Of a stretch of DNA of 64,000 nt, positions 1-61,515 are shown in pieces (the stretch's first letter is position 1; each line of letters begins with the position of its first letter). This DNA is from Bostrychus sinensis (lineage: Eukaryota; Chordata; Actinopteri; Gobiiformes; Eleotridae): NCBI GenBank assembly GCA_020698575.1, contig CM036251.1:30879288-30943287 (forward strand), written 5' to 3'. The notes beneath the pieces were generated by a model. It ran no database searches, was not told the DNA's origin, and saw only the letters and a program-made list of their open reading frames with translations. Both the position numbers and the translations under genes were made by a program.

Positions 1-50289
<50,289 letters not shown>

Positions 50290-52054
50290 AGCCTATAGGA
50301 CAGAGAAAGGAAGAAGGGGTGAGGATGGACTGACAGCTGACTTCAGGCGCGCAGAGGAGACGCGGGGAATATCCTTGAGCGCGGATGAAGTGGAATGTCC
50401 TCCGGTGTTTCTCCTTGATTCTGCTCGGTTGTGGATGATGAAGCAGCCGTTACCCTCCTTTCCTTCCCGCCCAGCCTCTCTCTCTCACTGCGCTGAACGG
50501 TGCTGATGAGAGGAGCCTGATCCAGATGTGACAAGAGGGGGTGGGGGGTGGAGGGGGTTACGCGCCATAGAAGGCAGAGGCGTCATTACGCACAGAAAAT
50601 ATGGACTTTCAGAGCAACAGCGCACTCTATAGACTGTGAGATAGGTGAGTGATGTTCATTTCGGTCCATAATAGCATTCGTAATATAGTAAGGCAAAGGA
50701 AAGATTGAATCTCTGTGAGAAAAATTGACTGTCAACCAAAAAGTTAGCCTACCACGTGTGATAGTGATTTCAGCCTAAACACAAATCAGACACTTACACT
50801 AAAATGCGCCGCAGTTTAACAAAATGCGCAACAACTAGGATTTTATTTATGAACTAGCCTATATGAATAAAAATAGAACACCTTAAATTAATTATTAGTA
50901 ATCTATTTTTTTTTTCATCATCATTAAAAAGTCATTTTAGTTGGTAGTGTGTTATTTGCAGCAACAGGAGTAAGCCACTGTATTGAGTGAAACAATAAAT
51001 GTTTAAGGGAAATTAGGCCTTACTTACTAGCTAAGCATACATGCTAAATTAACCTTTAATTGTCCCTCTCTTACCATTATTTAAAGCCTTTGAGTTCCAC
51101 CTGATTGGAAAAGCTAGCAACAGCATACAGCAATCAAATCAGTGGCTTTAATCACCAAGAATGCAGTTTAACTCCATAATGTTAACTATCTACGTGATCA
51201 GTAGTCTTATTATTAAATAGACATATCTTTTGCAATCCAAAACTTTTAGATAAATTTTTTCCTTTTTCTTATTTATACTATATTATCGACCTAATAATAG
51301 GATACAAACCGCTAAACTACCAGCATTTTGAACGCACCCAAACGCATCGGCCTTGGTCACGTGTCAGGGCAATGCGGAAGCTCTGCGCTGATGTTTTTGT
51401 AGCTTAGCTTTGCGGATAGCAGAGCAACGTAGCGTCTCGAGTTGTTCAAACTGAAATTATATAAATTACGTTTTTATTTCAGCTGTATTTATGGTCAGGT
51501 ACGTGTTCATTTGAGTCTTTTGAGCATGCCACGCTTGTAGGCCATTAACTGGCCATGTTTACCGTTTTTTGGGGCTGTTGTGAAATGGAGTTTAGGGAAA
51601 TGATGGCAGTGATTACAAATTTGGGGAATAATTTGTAGTTTGATGTCAGTAAGAGATGTTTTAACCTATTTAGTTAATCCAGTGTTGTATGAAGGTTTTC
51701 GTGTTCTAAATATCACGTGCGCATTTTCCATTCAGTCATGTGATAGCCAGATGGGGATGATGTGAGATAGGAATCTTTTCTTGGCATAGCTGCAGCATCT
51801 GGTGTGAAGTATCTATAGTATTGCAACAAGCCGCTGTGTGCTAACATAATTAGGAAGTGGAATCTGCAATGTACATCGAATCTGTAGATATTAGAAATGA
51901 TTAGATTGAATTCATTGCCTAAGTTCCTATGAATTTATCGTTAATCCATTCATATTTGGGTTCAGGGAGTGGAAGCCTATTCGAGCAATGCAGATTCAAA
52001 ATAAAGAATGTTTGTGTCTTCTGATAAAAACGTAGCTCTTTGTTGCTGTCACAG
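50290..52054. promoter_or_regulatory. Divergent iqsec3/washc1 intergenic region
   Basis: The two start codons lie 1.77 kb apart on opposite strands. The part next to iqsec3 (about 50290-50640) is CpG- and G-rich and probably holds its 5' UTR; it includes a 63-codon minus-strand upstream ORF (50534-50343) that ends 53 nt before the iqsec3 start. The middle (50640-51350) is AT-rich with no gene seen. Intron 1 of washc1 (51499-52054) follows. Confidence 0.6.
51350..51498 (+). promoter_or_regulatory. washc1: Putative washc1 promoter and 5' non-coding exon
   Basis: An upstream non-coding exon is required because the coding exon begins one base before its ATG. A good donor (CAG|GTACGT) ends at 51498. 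Just upstream is GTCACGTG (51356-51363), an E-box that matches most of the CLEAR consensus bound by TFEB/TFE3. The transcription start is not determined, so the left boundary is approximate. Confidence 0.45.
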
Positions 52055-52195
52055 GATGAGTCAAAAGCACAGCCTGGAGGGCCAGGTATACTCAGTGCCT
52101 ATTATCCAGCCAGACCTAAGAAGAGAGGAGGCCATACATCAGATAGCAGATGCATTAGTCTATTTGGAGACTATATCCACGGACATTTTCCAAAG
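52055..52195 (+). CDS. washc1: washc1 coding exon 1
   Basis: The acceptor CACAG is one base before the ATG at 52056, so the 5' UTR must lie in one or more upstream exons. It encodes M-S-Q-K-H-S-L-E-G-Q-V-Y-S-V-P and I-Q-P-D-L-R-R-E-E-A, strongly WASH-like. The donor is GTACCA. An upstream in-frame ATG at 52008 exists only in unspliced sequence and was not chosen. Confidence 0.94.
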
Positions 52196-55100
52196 GTACC
52201 ATTAATTAACATTTGTATTTGCTAAAATACACTAAATTACACTTTTGACTATGAGAGCAATGATCTGACACCTGTAAAATGATCAAACTTTATACATGTC
52301 ATAGTAATTTAGATGAAGAGAATAACACTTAGAGATAGTGTCCGAAGCTGGATGATGATGGGGCATGCAAACATCTCATGTGAACAACGGGAACATTGGA
52401 AGAACATCTTTTCCCAAACTCTGCTAACCCACAATTCATTCAGTCAGAATCAATATTTGATGCAAAACTATTGTCAGTTCAGGATTGTTATTTGATTTGA
52501 ATCAGGCTTATAGTGTCGCAAATTTGGCCCAGAATGTGGTTTTAAGATTATGTGATTAAACACAAAAGACAATATAACAAAAGAAAAAATACAGTTCTGT
52601 TTAAAATAAACTGGCATGCTAAGAGCAGTGAGGAAAGGTTAAATGAATGTAATTTAAAAATGTATGTGTGAGTATTTTCAATTAATTCAGAATCTCCAAG
52701 GATAAGAATTTTGATTCTTTAATTAATTGATTTTTTTTCTCATCATCCCTTGTTAGCAGCAGTCCTTACTGTGCTAAGAATCCTTCAAAAAGAAAAAGCC
52801 CTTGACTACCTTTTAGATCTACTTAAAGCACAGAGTTATACTCCTTCACAAACATAAAATCTGTTTTAATTATTTATAACACATATAATTCACCTGTATG
52901 GTGAATATGAGATATAAGCTGAACCCTTAACTTATGTACCCCTCGATATTACATTGTGTTGACGAGGTGTGTGATCGTGTTTAAATGTGTCTTTGTCTGT
53001 CACCTGAAGGGTGTCTGAGAGTGTAGAGAAGAACCGGCGGCAGCTCCAGAGCGTCACTGACCGGATCAGACTGGCTCAGGCCCGAGTCGACAAGATCAAA
53101 GGCAGCAAAAAAGCCACCAAGGTAACACTGTGCCCTCACTTCTACAGGCTAAACACAGTAGTATCATCTCTTGTTCAAAGATAGACCGTCCCAGTTTTAT
53201 GTGCCCGTGTTTTCAAGGTTTTCTCCAGTGCCAAATACCCAGCCCCAGATCGACTGGAGGATTATTCTTCTATTTTCAGAGGCGCTGCAGACCCCTCCTC
53301 ACAGTCACATCCCCGACATCGAATACAGAACAAGCTTCGACCGTTTGATGAGAAGGCTCTCCATGTAAGTTTTAATACAAATAACTGCAAACACTGCCCT
53401 TAAAATAACATTTGCATTTCCATTAATTATGAGATATTTTTTAATTTGGTATTGTTATTGATGAAAAACATTAGGGTTCACAGTTCACAGTGGAGTTAGT
53501 ATTCCTGCTTGCATGTCCTCCCTGCTTTCACTCACCATCCAAAGACATGCATGTCTAGGAGAACTGATACTGCGCCTAGTCAATGAATGTGACAGTGAAT
53601 GGTTGCCTGTATGGCCCCAAGTGTCAGCACTGTAACTAACTGGCCATTGCCAAGGGTGTACCTGCCTCAGGCCTATAGTTGATTGGCTCCAACCAGCCAC
53701 AAACCCTAAGCAGAAGAAAATAAATCAATGATAATCACAATTTTACAGTGCTGGTTATTGTATGGTATTGGTTCTTCTATACATTCTCATAAAGTAAATT
53801 CTGTTAGCATACATTTTATAAAAAATTAATATGATTTCCTAATCTTGTTTGTAAAAGATTTTTTTTTTTTTTTGAATATGCAATACAATTGCAATGATTT
53901 GATCACTATTGACTGTTGGATTGCAAAAGACTTAATTTCGTTTCATAATTGTAAAACATTGATCATAATTTGATGTACACTGTATAATTTTGCTTAAGTC
54001 AAAAAGGACTAAATGCCCAAAACATACACAGACAAACAGTGTAGGAAAGAGGAAGGAGGAGGGGCTGTCCCAAAGTTGCATCAATCATGTTTAAAGGGCC
54101 AATATTATTCAAAATTTACTTTTTTTTAGCTTTCAACTATGTTATAATGTTGTCCCCTCATCAAAAACATACTTGGAGTTGTGTTTTGATTCAGTCACGT
54201 CTGTTTTAGTAATCCTGTAGTCTCTGGCGCTCTCTGTGAGTTTCTGAGGCTTCAGAGCTGCCTTCTGCTGCCCTCTCTGGTCATCTGTTTCTTTATAGCA
54301 GTAGTAAAGTAATTATTGGAAATGCTTTCTTTTTGTCAGATAATGTTTTTAAAGCTTGTAAAACGTGGAGTGGTGTTGTAAGGGCACCCAACATTGGTTT
54401 AAAAAGATAAATTAAATCATAATATAGCCCCTTTAACTAATGCTGGACAAAACATTTTTGTACACTTGATAATAAACCAAAGTTGTTACCCAGTTTCACT
54501 TCTGATGTTGCTGCAGAATATGCTTGTCTTTTACTGTGTGCTAACTATGCATTTGAGCCAAGAGCATCACTTCTTTCTTTTATCATAAAGTGAATGTTTT
54601 TGTGCCCTTATTACCTACAAATTGCTTTACCTTTAGCATTTGAGGAAACTTTAGAAAGGCTTGTATATTTTCTACTGAAGTGTGCACTTCGCATCATACC
54701 GTTTTATATCTGTGTGTGTTTTGTAAAAGGCGAGAAAAATAAAAGCAATTTTTCTCCATACAGAAATGCATTATTCACAGACTCCCAGAAGTGTTGGCCC
54801 CTACCATCAAATATTGTCTTGGAGTATTGTGAAAGCACTTTGGTGGCATTTAGGATTTGGCTTATTCAACATTTAGCTGACATTTTACGCATCTCTCTGT
54901 CCTGTCTGCATCCCTTTCCCAGGAGAAGCTGATGTATTTTCCAGTATGTGTGAACAATAAGAAGAAGTCTGAGGATGAGACGGAGGAGGGGCTGGGCAGT
55001 CTACCGCGGAACATCTCATCTGTCAGCTCCCTGTTGCTCTTTAATACTACTGAAAACCTGTGAGTTCAGCCCAATACAATAACAGCCATATCGACAGCAG

Positions 55101-58100
55101 CACACTTGAGACGCTTTCTCATCTCCCCTTTTATCTCTGCTTTATTTCTTTTGTGTTTTGAAGTTATAAGAAGTACGTGTTCCTTGATCCTCTGGCGGGA
55201 GCGGTGACAAAAACACACACCACCCTGGAGACAGAGAAAGAGGAGAAGCCCTTTGATGCACCTTTGTCCATTACCAAAAGAGAGCAACTGGAAAGACAGG
55301 TATGGCCTTTGCTGTAAAAATTTTGTGTTTTATAAGTGCCAGGACTGGGATGATATACTTTTTGTCACAATACAATACCATCACGATACTTTGGTGCCAT
55401 TTAATATTATCAATTACTGATTTTTTAATTTTAAAATCAAGTTTACTTATAGACTTGATTAAATAAGAAACCACAAGACATAATTCCAAAAGATAGTCTG
55501 ACATTTATTAAGTGAAAGACTTTCATTTGTATCATTTGTCAGACCAAGTGCTTAGAAGTGCAGTGCTGCCCTCTACAGCCCGGGCAGAATTCTTGACCTC
55601 ATTTAACTGTGAAAGCAGCGCGGCTCTATATCAGTGCTATTATGCATGATGTCACAAAAGTATCTAAAGTGTTCATATCGGGCAGAAGTATCAATACTTT
55701 GAATCTTGTTATAAAATAATACAAAACTTTTTTTTTTTTTTCTCAAGCTATAATAAGTGCATATTCATGTTGTGGTACCAATTGTGACCAATTTTGATCT
55801 TGGGACTGGCTGTATAAAAAAGGGCAAATTTTTTATTTAAATTCATAGAGAAAATGTAATTTAAGACAACCCCAGAGCACAACTGGTTTATTAGTCCAGA
55901 TCATGATTGATTTGCCCCAGACCTGCTCTAATTGGAAAGTGCTTTGTTGTGATTTGCCTCAAAATAAATTGACATTTTGATTTGGATACTTTTTTATTGG
56001 AACTTGGACTATTCACTTATAGAGCTCTGAATAAAATATTGAGATATCTATTTTAATTTTTGCTAAACTGTCCCTTGCTAAATAAGGCCCTCTTCACCAG
56101 AGTTCATCACACAGTAGCTGCTTGATTTTGGCCACCATTCATGTGTTTGCCAAAGCACCTAGGCCAGTGATTTTCCACTTGTAAAAGAGACCCAAAATTG
56201 GGTTGTGGGAAAGTTGAACGTAGTTTCAGTGTTTGTCTTATTTGAAGCCCAAATGTTGTTTTAACAATCATTTGCATCTTCACACTGTTCACTTTTATGC
56301 CACTTGGCAAAACTATGGCTTTATTCAGGTAATACGGGCCATGATTCAAGTAGCTCTGGATACTAGCAGCAGCATTAGCCTGTGTTTAATATTCTCTACC
56401 GTGGTTGAGAGGTTCCCCATTTATTTCAATTTTGTAACAGCAATTTTTCACTTTGTTAAAAAATCTCAAACATTAACATAAGATTGGACTTGGTATCTGG
56501 TACCTGGTATCTTCTTCTACTTACTTGAACACCCCATGGCAAATGTCTTGTTTTGGTTTCTGGATTAGTTTAGTTTGATTTATTATGCTGCTCATTTTAC
56601 TAGTGTATCTATGCTATTAAAATGCATCAAATATTTGATAAAACAACTTTTTTCTTTTCTTTCAACAGGCTGCAGAGAGCTACTTCTATGTGCCAAATCT
56701 GGGCCAGGTGCCTGAGCTCGTGGTCCCAATGTACTTGCCCGACCTGCCTGGTATCGCAGACGACCTGTCCTACAGCGCTGATCTGGGACCAGGGTTCGCT
56801 CCGTCAGGAAACACGCACAACATCCCAGAGCTGCCATCTTTCTCTGCGGAGAACGACCTGCCTGGTACACACACCTTTTTGAATTTATCATAGCAGCAAA
56901 AGAGTGAGGGAGGCCAGATAAAAGCAGCACGAAAGTAAAATTAGATGCAATTTGACTGTATTGATCTCACTATAAAGGAAAATTCAAAAGTTCATATCAA
57001 AACGATTGGTTAGGGGCTGTGTGGAAGTACATTTAATACATTTCCCTTCTGGGACAATAAAGTATGCCTCTTCTTACTTAAGTTTAAAAAAGGTTAAGTG
57101 CATGAAAATATATTGCAGAGATGTAGGCAATGTGAGTGAAGTGTCTTGCCCAAGTGTCAGAACAGGAATCGAACTGCCAACCCTCTGGTTTGTGGGTGAC
57201 CCGCTTAACCTCTTGCACCACTGTTGCCTAATAATACCAGTATCTACTACATGCTTATAATCCAGCCAAGGGGTTACAAGCCAGTGCCAGGCCAGGATAA
57301 TTGGATGGTTGTGTCAGTAAAAGCATCCAGTGTCATACCTGCTGATTAAATATGCAAATCACTGCACACTAGAAGGCAGATGACTTGTTATGGCAACCCT
57401 GGAAGCAAAAGGCCAAAAGGAAGAAGAAGAAGTATGGTAGCCTTACAGGGACATGCTTTGGTCTATATACAAAATCAGTGGAAAAAAGCATACCTTTACT
57501 TTAGTGTTCCATTTTGTTCAGCTCTGAATACTTTGAACATTTGCATTCAAAATGTTCTTTTGAAGAGAAAAAGCATCACCGCCATCAGTTGTCAAAAGCT
57601 ATTCTGAATAAATCAGCCCAAATGTATTCAAGTTAAGCAAAAGCAAGGTAGTAATGACTGTGCATTTTTGTCATCAAGCCCTGTTTCTCCAAGACAAACG
57701 CCACAAAAAAGGTTCTCTGATATCTTATATGAACTTGCATTTTTTGTATTTCAGATTCTCAGCTGCAGCCTAGCGTCCCACCACCTCCGCCACCTCCCCC
57801 TCCTCCCCCGGAGCCTACTTCCTCCCCTACTGTTCCTGTCGGAGCTCCGCCTCCACCTCCTCCGCCACCACCTCCACCTGCAGACACCCCCTCAGAAGTA
57901 TCACAACCACTCACTTCAGGTAAAGCACAATCATCCCTAAAAATCATACATTAAAAGGTGGAATACATAATATGGTAGCCCGGGAAGGACAAGGGTATCA
58001 TCGGACAAACACATTGGAAACAGTTCTAATTATACGGTAACAATATTAGTGGATATATGATGCTTTTATTTATCTTTTTAAACCAACCTTGGTCACCTCT

Positions 58101-60304
58101 AGAATAGCACAAGCTTTAAAATCAATATGTGACTAAAAGAAAGCAAAGCCAATAATTACTTTACTATTGTCATAAAGAAACAGGTGAAGAGACCAACAGA
58201 GTGGAGCACTGTTGTGCCCCGTTGAACAGAAACAGAGAAAAATAGCTTTTTACTTCCTTAAACTTTTTTGATGATGCCACTTTACTTCAAAATTAGCAAT
58301 AGCAGTGAGGAATCAGTGGAAACCGAGCTGTACACAGTTTTATAAATGAATGAAAGCAGACTGGATGTAGAGGAAGTGAGCGTTCTGAGGCCTCATAGAC
58401 TCAGCACCAGAGAATACAGGATTTCTCAAATAGGTGTGAATGAAACAAAATGCAACACCATGTATGTTTTTGATGTGAGACAATTGACTAACATGGTAGA
58501 AAGCTAAAAAAAAAGTTGATTTTGCATAATATAATTCCTTTAAAAAAAGAAATGATTGTGAAAAAAAAAAACTGTCTAGTTTGTACACTATGGGCGCAAA
58601 TTGTATCTTATCAACATAGGACAGCGCAGAGCAGTGTGAGGGATCATGTTTTTAGATCATATATTGATAGATTACATATTGCTAGGATTGCAACAATTAA
58701 ATCAAATAAAGCAATTATTACAATAATCATCAACCAATTTCATATTGATTAATTGCTATGTGGAGTATGTACTAACTATAGTTTTAACTAGAGAGTTATC
58801 TTTCTGTACATCCATGAATACTGTCTATTCGCTGCTGCAAACTTGTAGTTTTTGCACAGATGTGCCTTATTTTCCGCACTATCCACACAACTTTGATTAG
58901 AAAGTGGTATTGTTAAAATTTTTTGAACATCTGTAATTTTCTATAGTATTATCACCATTTGTTTTTTATTCCATAAGATCACTCCACATTACTCGTTTAT
59001 TAACTGATTGATCAAAAAAAAATAACCAACAGATTATTCAATGATTGATTTGCAGCTTTATGTATTGCCAATAATTCCAGAAAAAAATGCACTGTGCTTT
59101 TAGCTCAATGTTTTTGAATTTTGAGGGAATGCAACTATGTGCTAGGTACAGTAAAAAATATATTTATTTATACAGAATTTGCAACCTCTGACACAAACTC
59201 AACAGAATTCTCTAAGCAACCCTGTGCAACTGTGTGCAGGCCCAGTTTCTGGTGCTCCCACTGAAGTGGTTCAGCCTTCTGACGGCCGTGCCAGTCTACT
59301 TGAGTCTATTCGTAACGCTGGAGGCATCGGAAAAGCCAAACTACGTAACGTTAAAGAGAGAAAGATGGAGAAGAAGAAACAGAAGGAGCAAGAACAAGGT
59401 ATCTGAGTTTTTTGTGTGTATTTGGCACTGATTGAGTTTTATTTAGACCTATAGTATATATTACATTAGAAAGGCATGGAAAACATAACCAGACAATTGT
59501 TGGCATATTTAGGGTTTATTCTTGCCTGGCCAGCTTCACCAGTTGCTTGGTGACGTTAATTACAGTAGGTCTAGAATCACTTTACCACAATTACTCACTC
59601 AAATAATCACTTCTAGCAGTTGTGTCGGGCCAACACTCATCTGTTAAATAAACGTGATGCTTTGATTTTCTGATTGAGCTACTTTATATTTATTGGACAA
59701 TTTTGTAGTAGTGTCCAAATTTTTTGTCACTCTGTCTGAAGGTCTGACAAGTTCTGATGCACATTAGACAGCATCACTTTTAGGTTTATTGTTTTTTGTG
59801 TTATAAAATATATTTTATATATAATAATATACACCATAAATAAAGAGCATTAAAATTGACAGGGATCCCAGATCAACTTTGCTCTTGTCCTAAATAAACC
59901 CAAAGGTCTAGTTGAAATGACGTCCTCTCCTTTGAGTTACCGCTCTGTGAATGACTCAGTCTGACAACTCTACTCCATAAATAGCATTTTAAATAATTCT
60001 TGGTCTCTCAGCAGTGGGATCGGCAATGACTGGTGGAGACTTCATGTCGGATCTCTTCAACAAGCTCGCCATGCGCAGGAAAGGTGGGCAGTCAGACTTG
60101 TAATATGAATTCTGTTTTGAGTTTGCAGTAAACGTTGATTTCTCTTTCTTGTCCTCAGGCATTTCTGGCAAGGGTCCAGCTGGAGGGGAGGCAGGTGACG
60201 CACCCAGTGGGAGCGGGGGTGCTTTTGCCAGAATGTCAGACGTTATCCCACCACCCCCTGCCCCACACACCACAACAGCTGATGAAGATGACTGGGAGGC
60301 ATAG
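52056..60304 (+). CDS. washc1: WASH complex subunit 1 (WASHC1), complete, ten coding exons
   Basis: Role: WASH is the nucleation-promoting subunit of the endosomal WASH complex. It activates Arp2/3 so branched actin forms on endosomes during retromer-linked sorting. Seen: exons 52055-52195, 53010-53121, 53218-53364, 54923-55059, 55164-55299, 56669-56864, 57755-57919, 59240-59398, 60012-60083 and 60159-60304, all with AG/GT borders. The summed coding length is 1410 nt (469 residues, close to the mammalian length). Order: WASH N-terminal homology region (M-S-Q-K-H-S-L-E-G-Q...), S-I-T-K-R-E-Q with Lys217 at the place of human Lys220 (regulatory ubiquitination site in the literature), two polyproline runs (about 297-335), WH2 (about 361-383, L-L-E-S-I-R...G-I-G-K-A-K-L), a connector with F-M-S-D-L-F-N-K-L, and an acidic tail with Trp467. 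No break was found. It is head to head with iqsec3 and tail to tail with ddx11. Confidence 0.97.
53010..53121 (+). CDS. washc1: washc1 coding exon 2
   Basis: Reads V-S-E-S-V-E-K-N-R-R-Q-L-Q and then R-V-D-K-I-K-G-S-K-K-A-T-K, the charged helical segment of the WASH N-terminal domain. The acceptor is CTGAAG and the donor GTAACA. An Arg codon is split across the junction with exon 1 (AG|G). Confidence 0.93.
53218..53364 (+). CDS. washc1: washc1 coding exon 3
   Basis: 49 codons in phase 0, starting V-F-S-S-A-K-Y-P-A-P and ending P-F-D-E-K-A-L-H, matching the WASH family. The intron before it is only 96 bp. The acceptor is TTCAAG and the donor GTAAGT. Confidence 0.95.
53495..53725 (+). repeat. 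Fragment of the tRNA-headed fish repeat in washc1 intron 3
   Basis: ATCCAAAGACATGCATGTCT, GAATGTGACAGTGAATGGTT, and a GATTGGCTCCAACC end match the 3' half of the family. Confidence 0.6.
54091..54436. mobile_element. MITE with GGGGCTATATT termini and TTAA flanks
   Basis: The element is bounded by TTAAAGGG (54091) and CCCTTTAA (ending 54436). The TTAA at each edge suggests piggyBac-like target choice. It lies in washc1 intron 3. Inner segments (CTGCCCTCTCTGGTCATCTG, AATGTTTTTAAAG) recur in copies elsewhere in the window. Confidence 0.7.
54923..55059 (+). CDS. washc1: washc1 coding exon 4
   Basis: Reads E-K-L-M-Y-F-P-V-C-V, an acidic stretch (D-E-T-E-E-G-L-G), then N-I-S-S-V-S-S-L-L-L-F-N-T-T-E-N-L, a hallmark WASH segment. 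The acceptor CCCAG follows a pyrimidine tract; the donor is GTGAGT. Confidence 0.96.
55164..55299 (+). CDS. washc1: washc1 coding exon 5
   Basis: Reads Y-K-K-Y-V-F-L-D-P-L-A-G-A-V-T-K-T and P-L-S-I-T-K-R-E-Q-L. The Lys in T-K-R (residue 217) aligns with human WASH Lys220. The upstream intron is 104 bp; the donor is GTATGG. Confidence 0.96.
56669..56864 (+). CDS. washc1: washc1 coding exon 6
   Basis: Reads A-A-E-S-Y-F-Y-V-P-N-L-G-Q-V-P-E and then Y-L-P-D-L-P-G-I-A-D-D-L, S-A-D-L-G-P-G, P-E-L-P-S-F, nearly identical to vertebrate WASH. The acceptor follows a clear TTTCTTTTCTTTCAACAG tract; the donor is GTACAC. Confidence 0.96.
57000..57240 (+). repeat. SINE-like repeat remnants in washc1 intron 6
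   Basis: TTTCCCTTCTGGGACAATAA (about 57045-57060) matches the SINE-like tail. GTGTCTTGCCCAAGTGTCAG and GGAATCGAACTGCCAACCCT (57140-57185) are the minus-side block seen near 20165. Confidence 0.5.
57755..57919 (+). CDS. washc1: washc1 coding exon 7: polyproline region
   Basis: Two runs of about ten prolines each, separated by E-P-T-S-S-P-T-V-P-V-G-A, encoded by mixed CCN codons. Such runs recruit profilin-actin or SH3 partners in WASP-family proteins. Phase is kept at both ends (acceptor TTTCAG, donor GTAAAG). Confidence 0.94.
58040..58543. mobile_element. MITE, GGGGCTATATT family, reverse copy in washc1 intron 7
   Basis: The complement of the 32175-32704 copy: GTAGAAAGC, TGGATGTAGAGG, and a right end TTTGCATAATATAATTCCTTTAA. 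The left terminus is decayed. Confidence 0.55.
59240..59398 (+). CDS. washc1: washc1 coding exon 8: WH2 actin-binding motif
   Basis: Contains D-G-R-A-S-L-L-E-S-I-R-N-A-G-G and I-G-K-A-K-L-R-N-V, the WH2 motif that binds monomeric actin, followed by a Lys/Glu/Gln-rich helix. The acceptor is GTGCAG and the donor GTATCT. Confidence 0.97.
60012..60083 (+). CDS. washc1: washc1 coding exon 9
   Basis: A 72-nt exon that encodes G-G-D-F-M-S-D-L-F-N-K-L-A-M-R-R-K-G, the amphipathic connector (C) helix used for Arp2/3 contact in this family. The acceptor is TCTCAG and the donor GTGGGC. Confidence 0.96.
60159..60304 (+). CDS. washc1: washc1 last coding exon: acidic tail
   Basis: Reads I-S-G-K-G-P-A-G-G-E then G-G-A-F-A-R-M-S-D-V-I-P-P-P, ending D-E-D-D-W-E-A and TAG at 60302-60304. 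The penultimate acidic-Trp signature is the Arp2/3-binding A motif. The upstream intron is only 75 bp. Confidence 0.97.
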
Positions 60305-60669
60305 CACATGATGGACTGATAGATCACATGGACACTTTACAATGTTAAGAATGGTTTTATTTTTTAACGGAACTGTACAAATGTATAAATACTACCTGTG
60401 TACAAGTAATGCATCATAATAACTAAATTAAGTAGTTTTCTTAACCATTTCAGTGGAACATCATAAAAACTTTTTTTTTTTTAAAAACAATTCAATTACA
60501 TAGATCAAGCAAATAACATTAACAAATTAACCTTTATTTCATAATTTATAAGTAATAATAATACCCTTAGTGGAGGTCAGTCGGAAAGATCTCTATACTG
60601 TGCACAAACTGAATGTAATTAACCAAATGAAATTGTAGTTTTTCATTCATTGCTAGTTCTAAGCAAAAA

Positions 60670-60675
60670 AATAAA
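60670..60675 (+). terminator. washc1: Candidate washc1 polyadenylation signal AATAAA
   Basis: The first AATAAA seen after the washc1 stop, 366 nt downstream. No GT-rich downstream element was checked; the hexamer sits in an A-rich run, so it may be chance. Confidence 0.35.
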
Positions 60676-61202
60676 AAAAGTTTATATATTGATTTCTGCA
60701 TTTATTTATTTTATTTAGACATTCTATTCACAAATTCTCAAACCAAAGCTAACACACATAAACAAAAGAGGCCTGTAATGACAGTAAGAAATTCACTTTG
60801 AGTATGAAGCAGTAACAAAACACTAAAGACTAACTCTAAACCTGATTTTTATTTAGCTGATGAGCTGTTTAAAGAGGGCTTTAGTGACACATCTCACTGG
60901 TTATTGTCTTATCATTGACCATTTGGTAAAAAACACTTAAATTACTAATTTTGTGGCAAAAAACCATCTCAATGCTGCTCTCCTAAAGTCGAACGCTGGC
61001 TACTTCTGCTCAATAGTTCCAACTAGATGAGTGTGACATAGTAGTTCACCACGTTACCTCATCTGTGTTCTGTACTTCCCTCACCATCTCCCTCTGTCCT
61101 GTCCCCTAGTTGCCAAATTGGTGGGAAAAATACTGAGCTATAAGCTGCAGTTTTCTTTAGCTAATTTCCTTAAGTTCCACAGACGCAAAGATGTCTCTAG
61201 AC

Positions 61203-61515
61203 CAGTGGTTCCCAAAGTGGGGTCCGTGAACATCAAATTAAAAGTGTGGAAAACTTGAGATTTTGAGTTGGCCCCAAAAATCTTGAGGGATCCTTTGCCT
61301 TGAGTTAGAGTTTTTGCAGCATTTTTTTTTTTTAAACAGTGTATTTGTTTAAAAATATAACTTTAAAACACTTTTTAGCCAATAGTCAGTGTCTTTTGTA
61401 ATGTTTTTATAGAAATATATGGAAAAAAACATGAAAATAAAATTTGGGATCGAGGGAAGTTGTATTGTTGGGGGTCCGTGTGGGATTTTGGTAAATTTAA
61501 GGGGGCTGTGACACT
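61203..61515. mobile_element. hAT (Charlie-like) fragment
   Basis: Begins CAGTGGTTCCCAAAGTGGGG, a known type of hAT terminus, and contains GGGGGTCCGTGTGG and GGGGGCTGTGACACTCC. The right terminus is not clear. It lies between washc1 and ddx11. Confidence 0.55.

Noticed and set aside
52008..52055. Upstream in-frame start for washc1 (M-F-V-S-S-D-K...)
   Set aside because: A splice acceptor lies directly before the ATG at 52056 and the family N-terminus matches M-S-Q-K-H-S-L; the upstream codons are intron.
57759..57947. Gly-rich minus-strand frame
   Set aside because: Antisense shadow of the washc1 polyproline exon.
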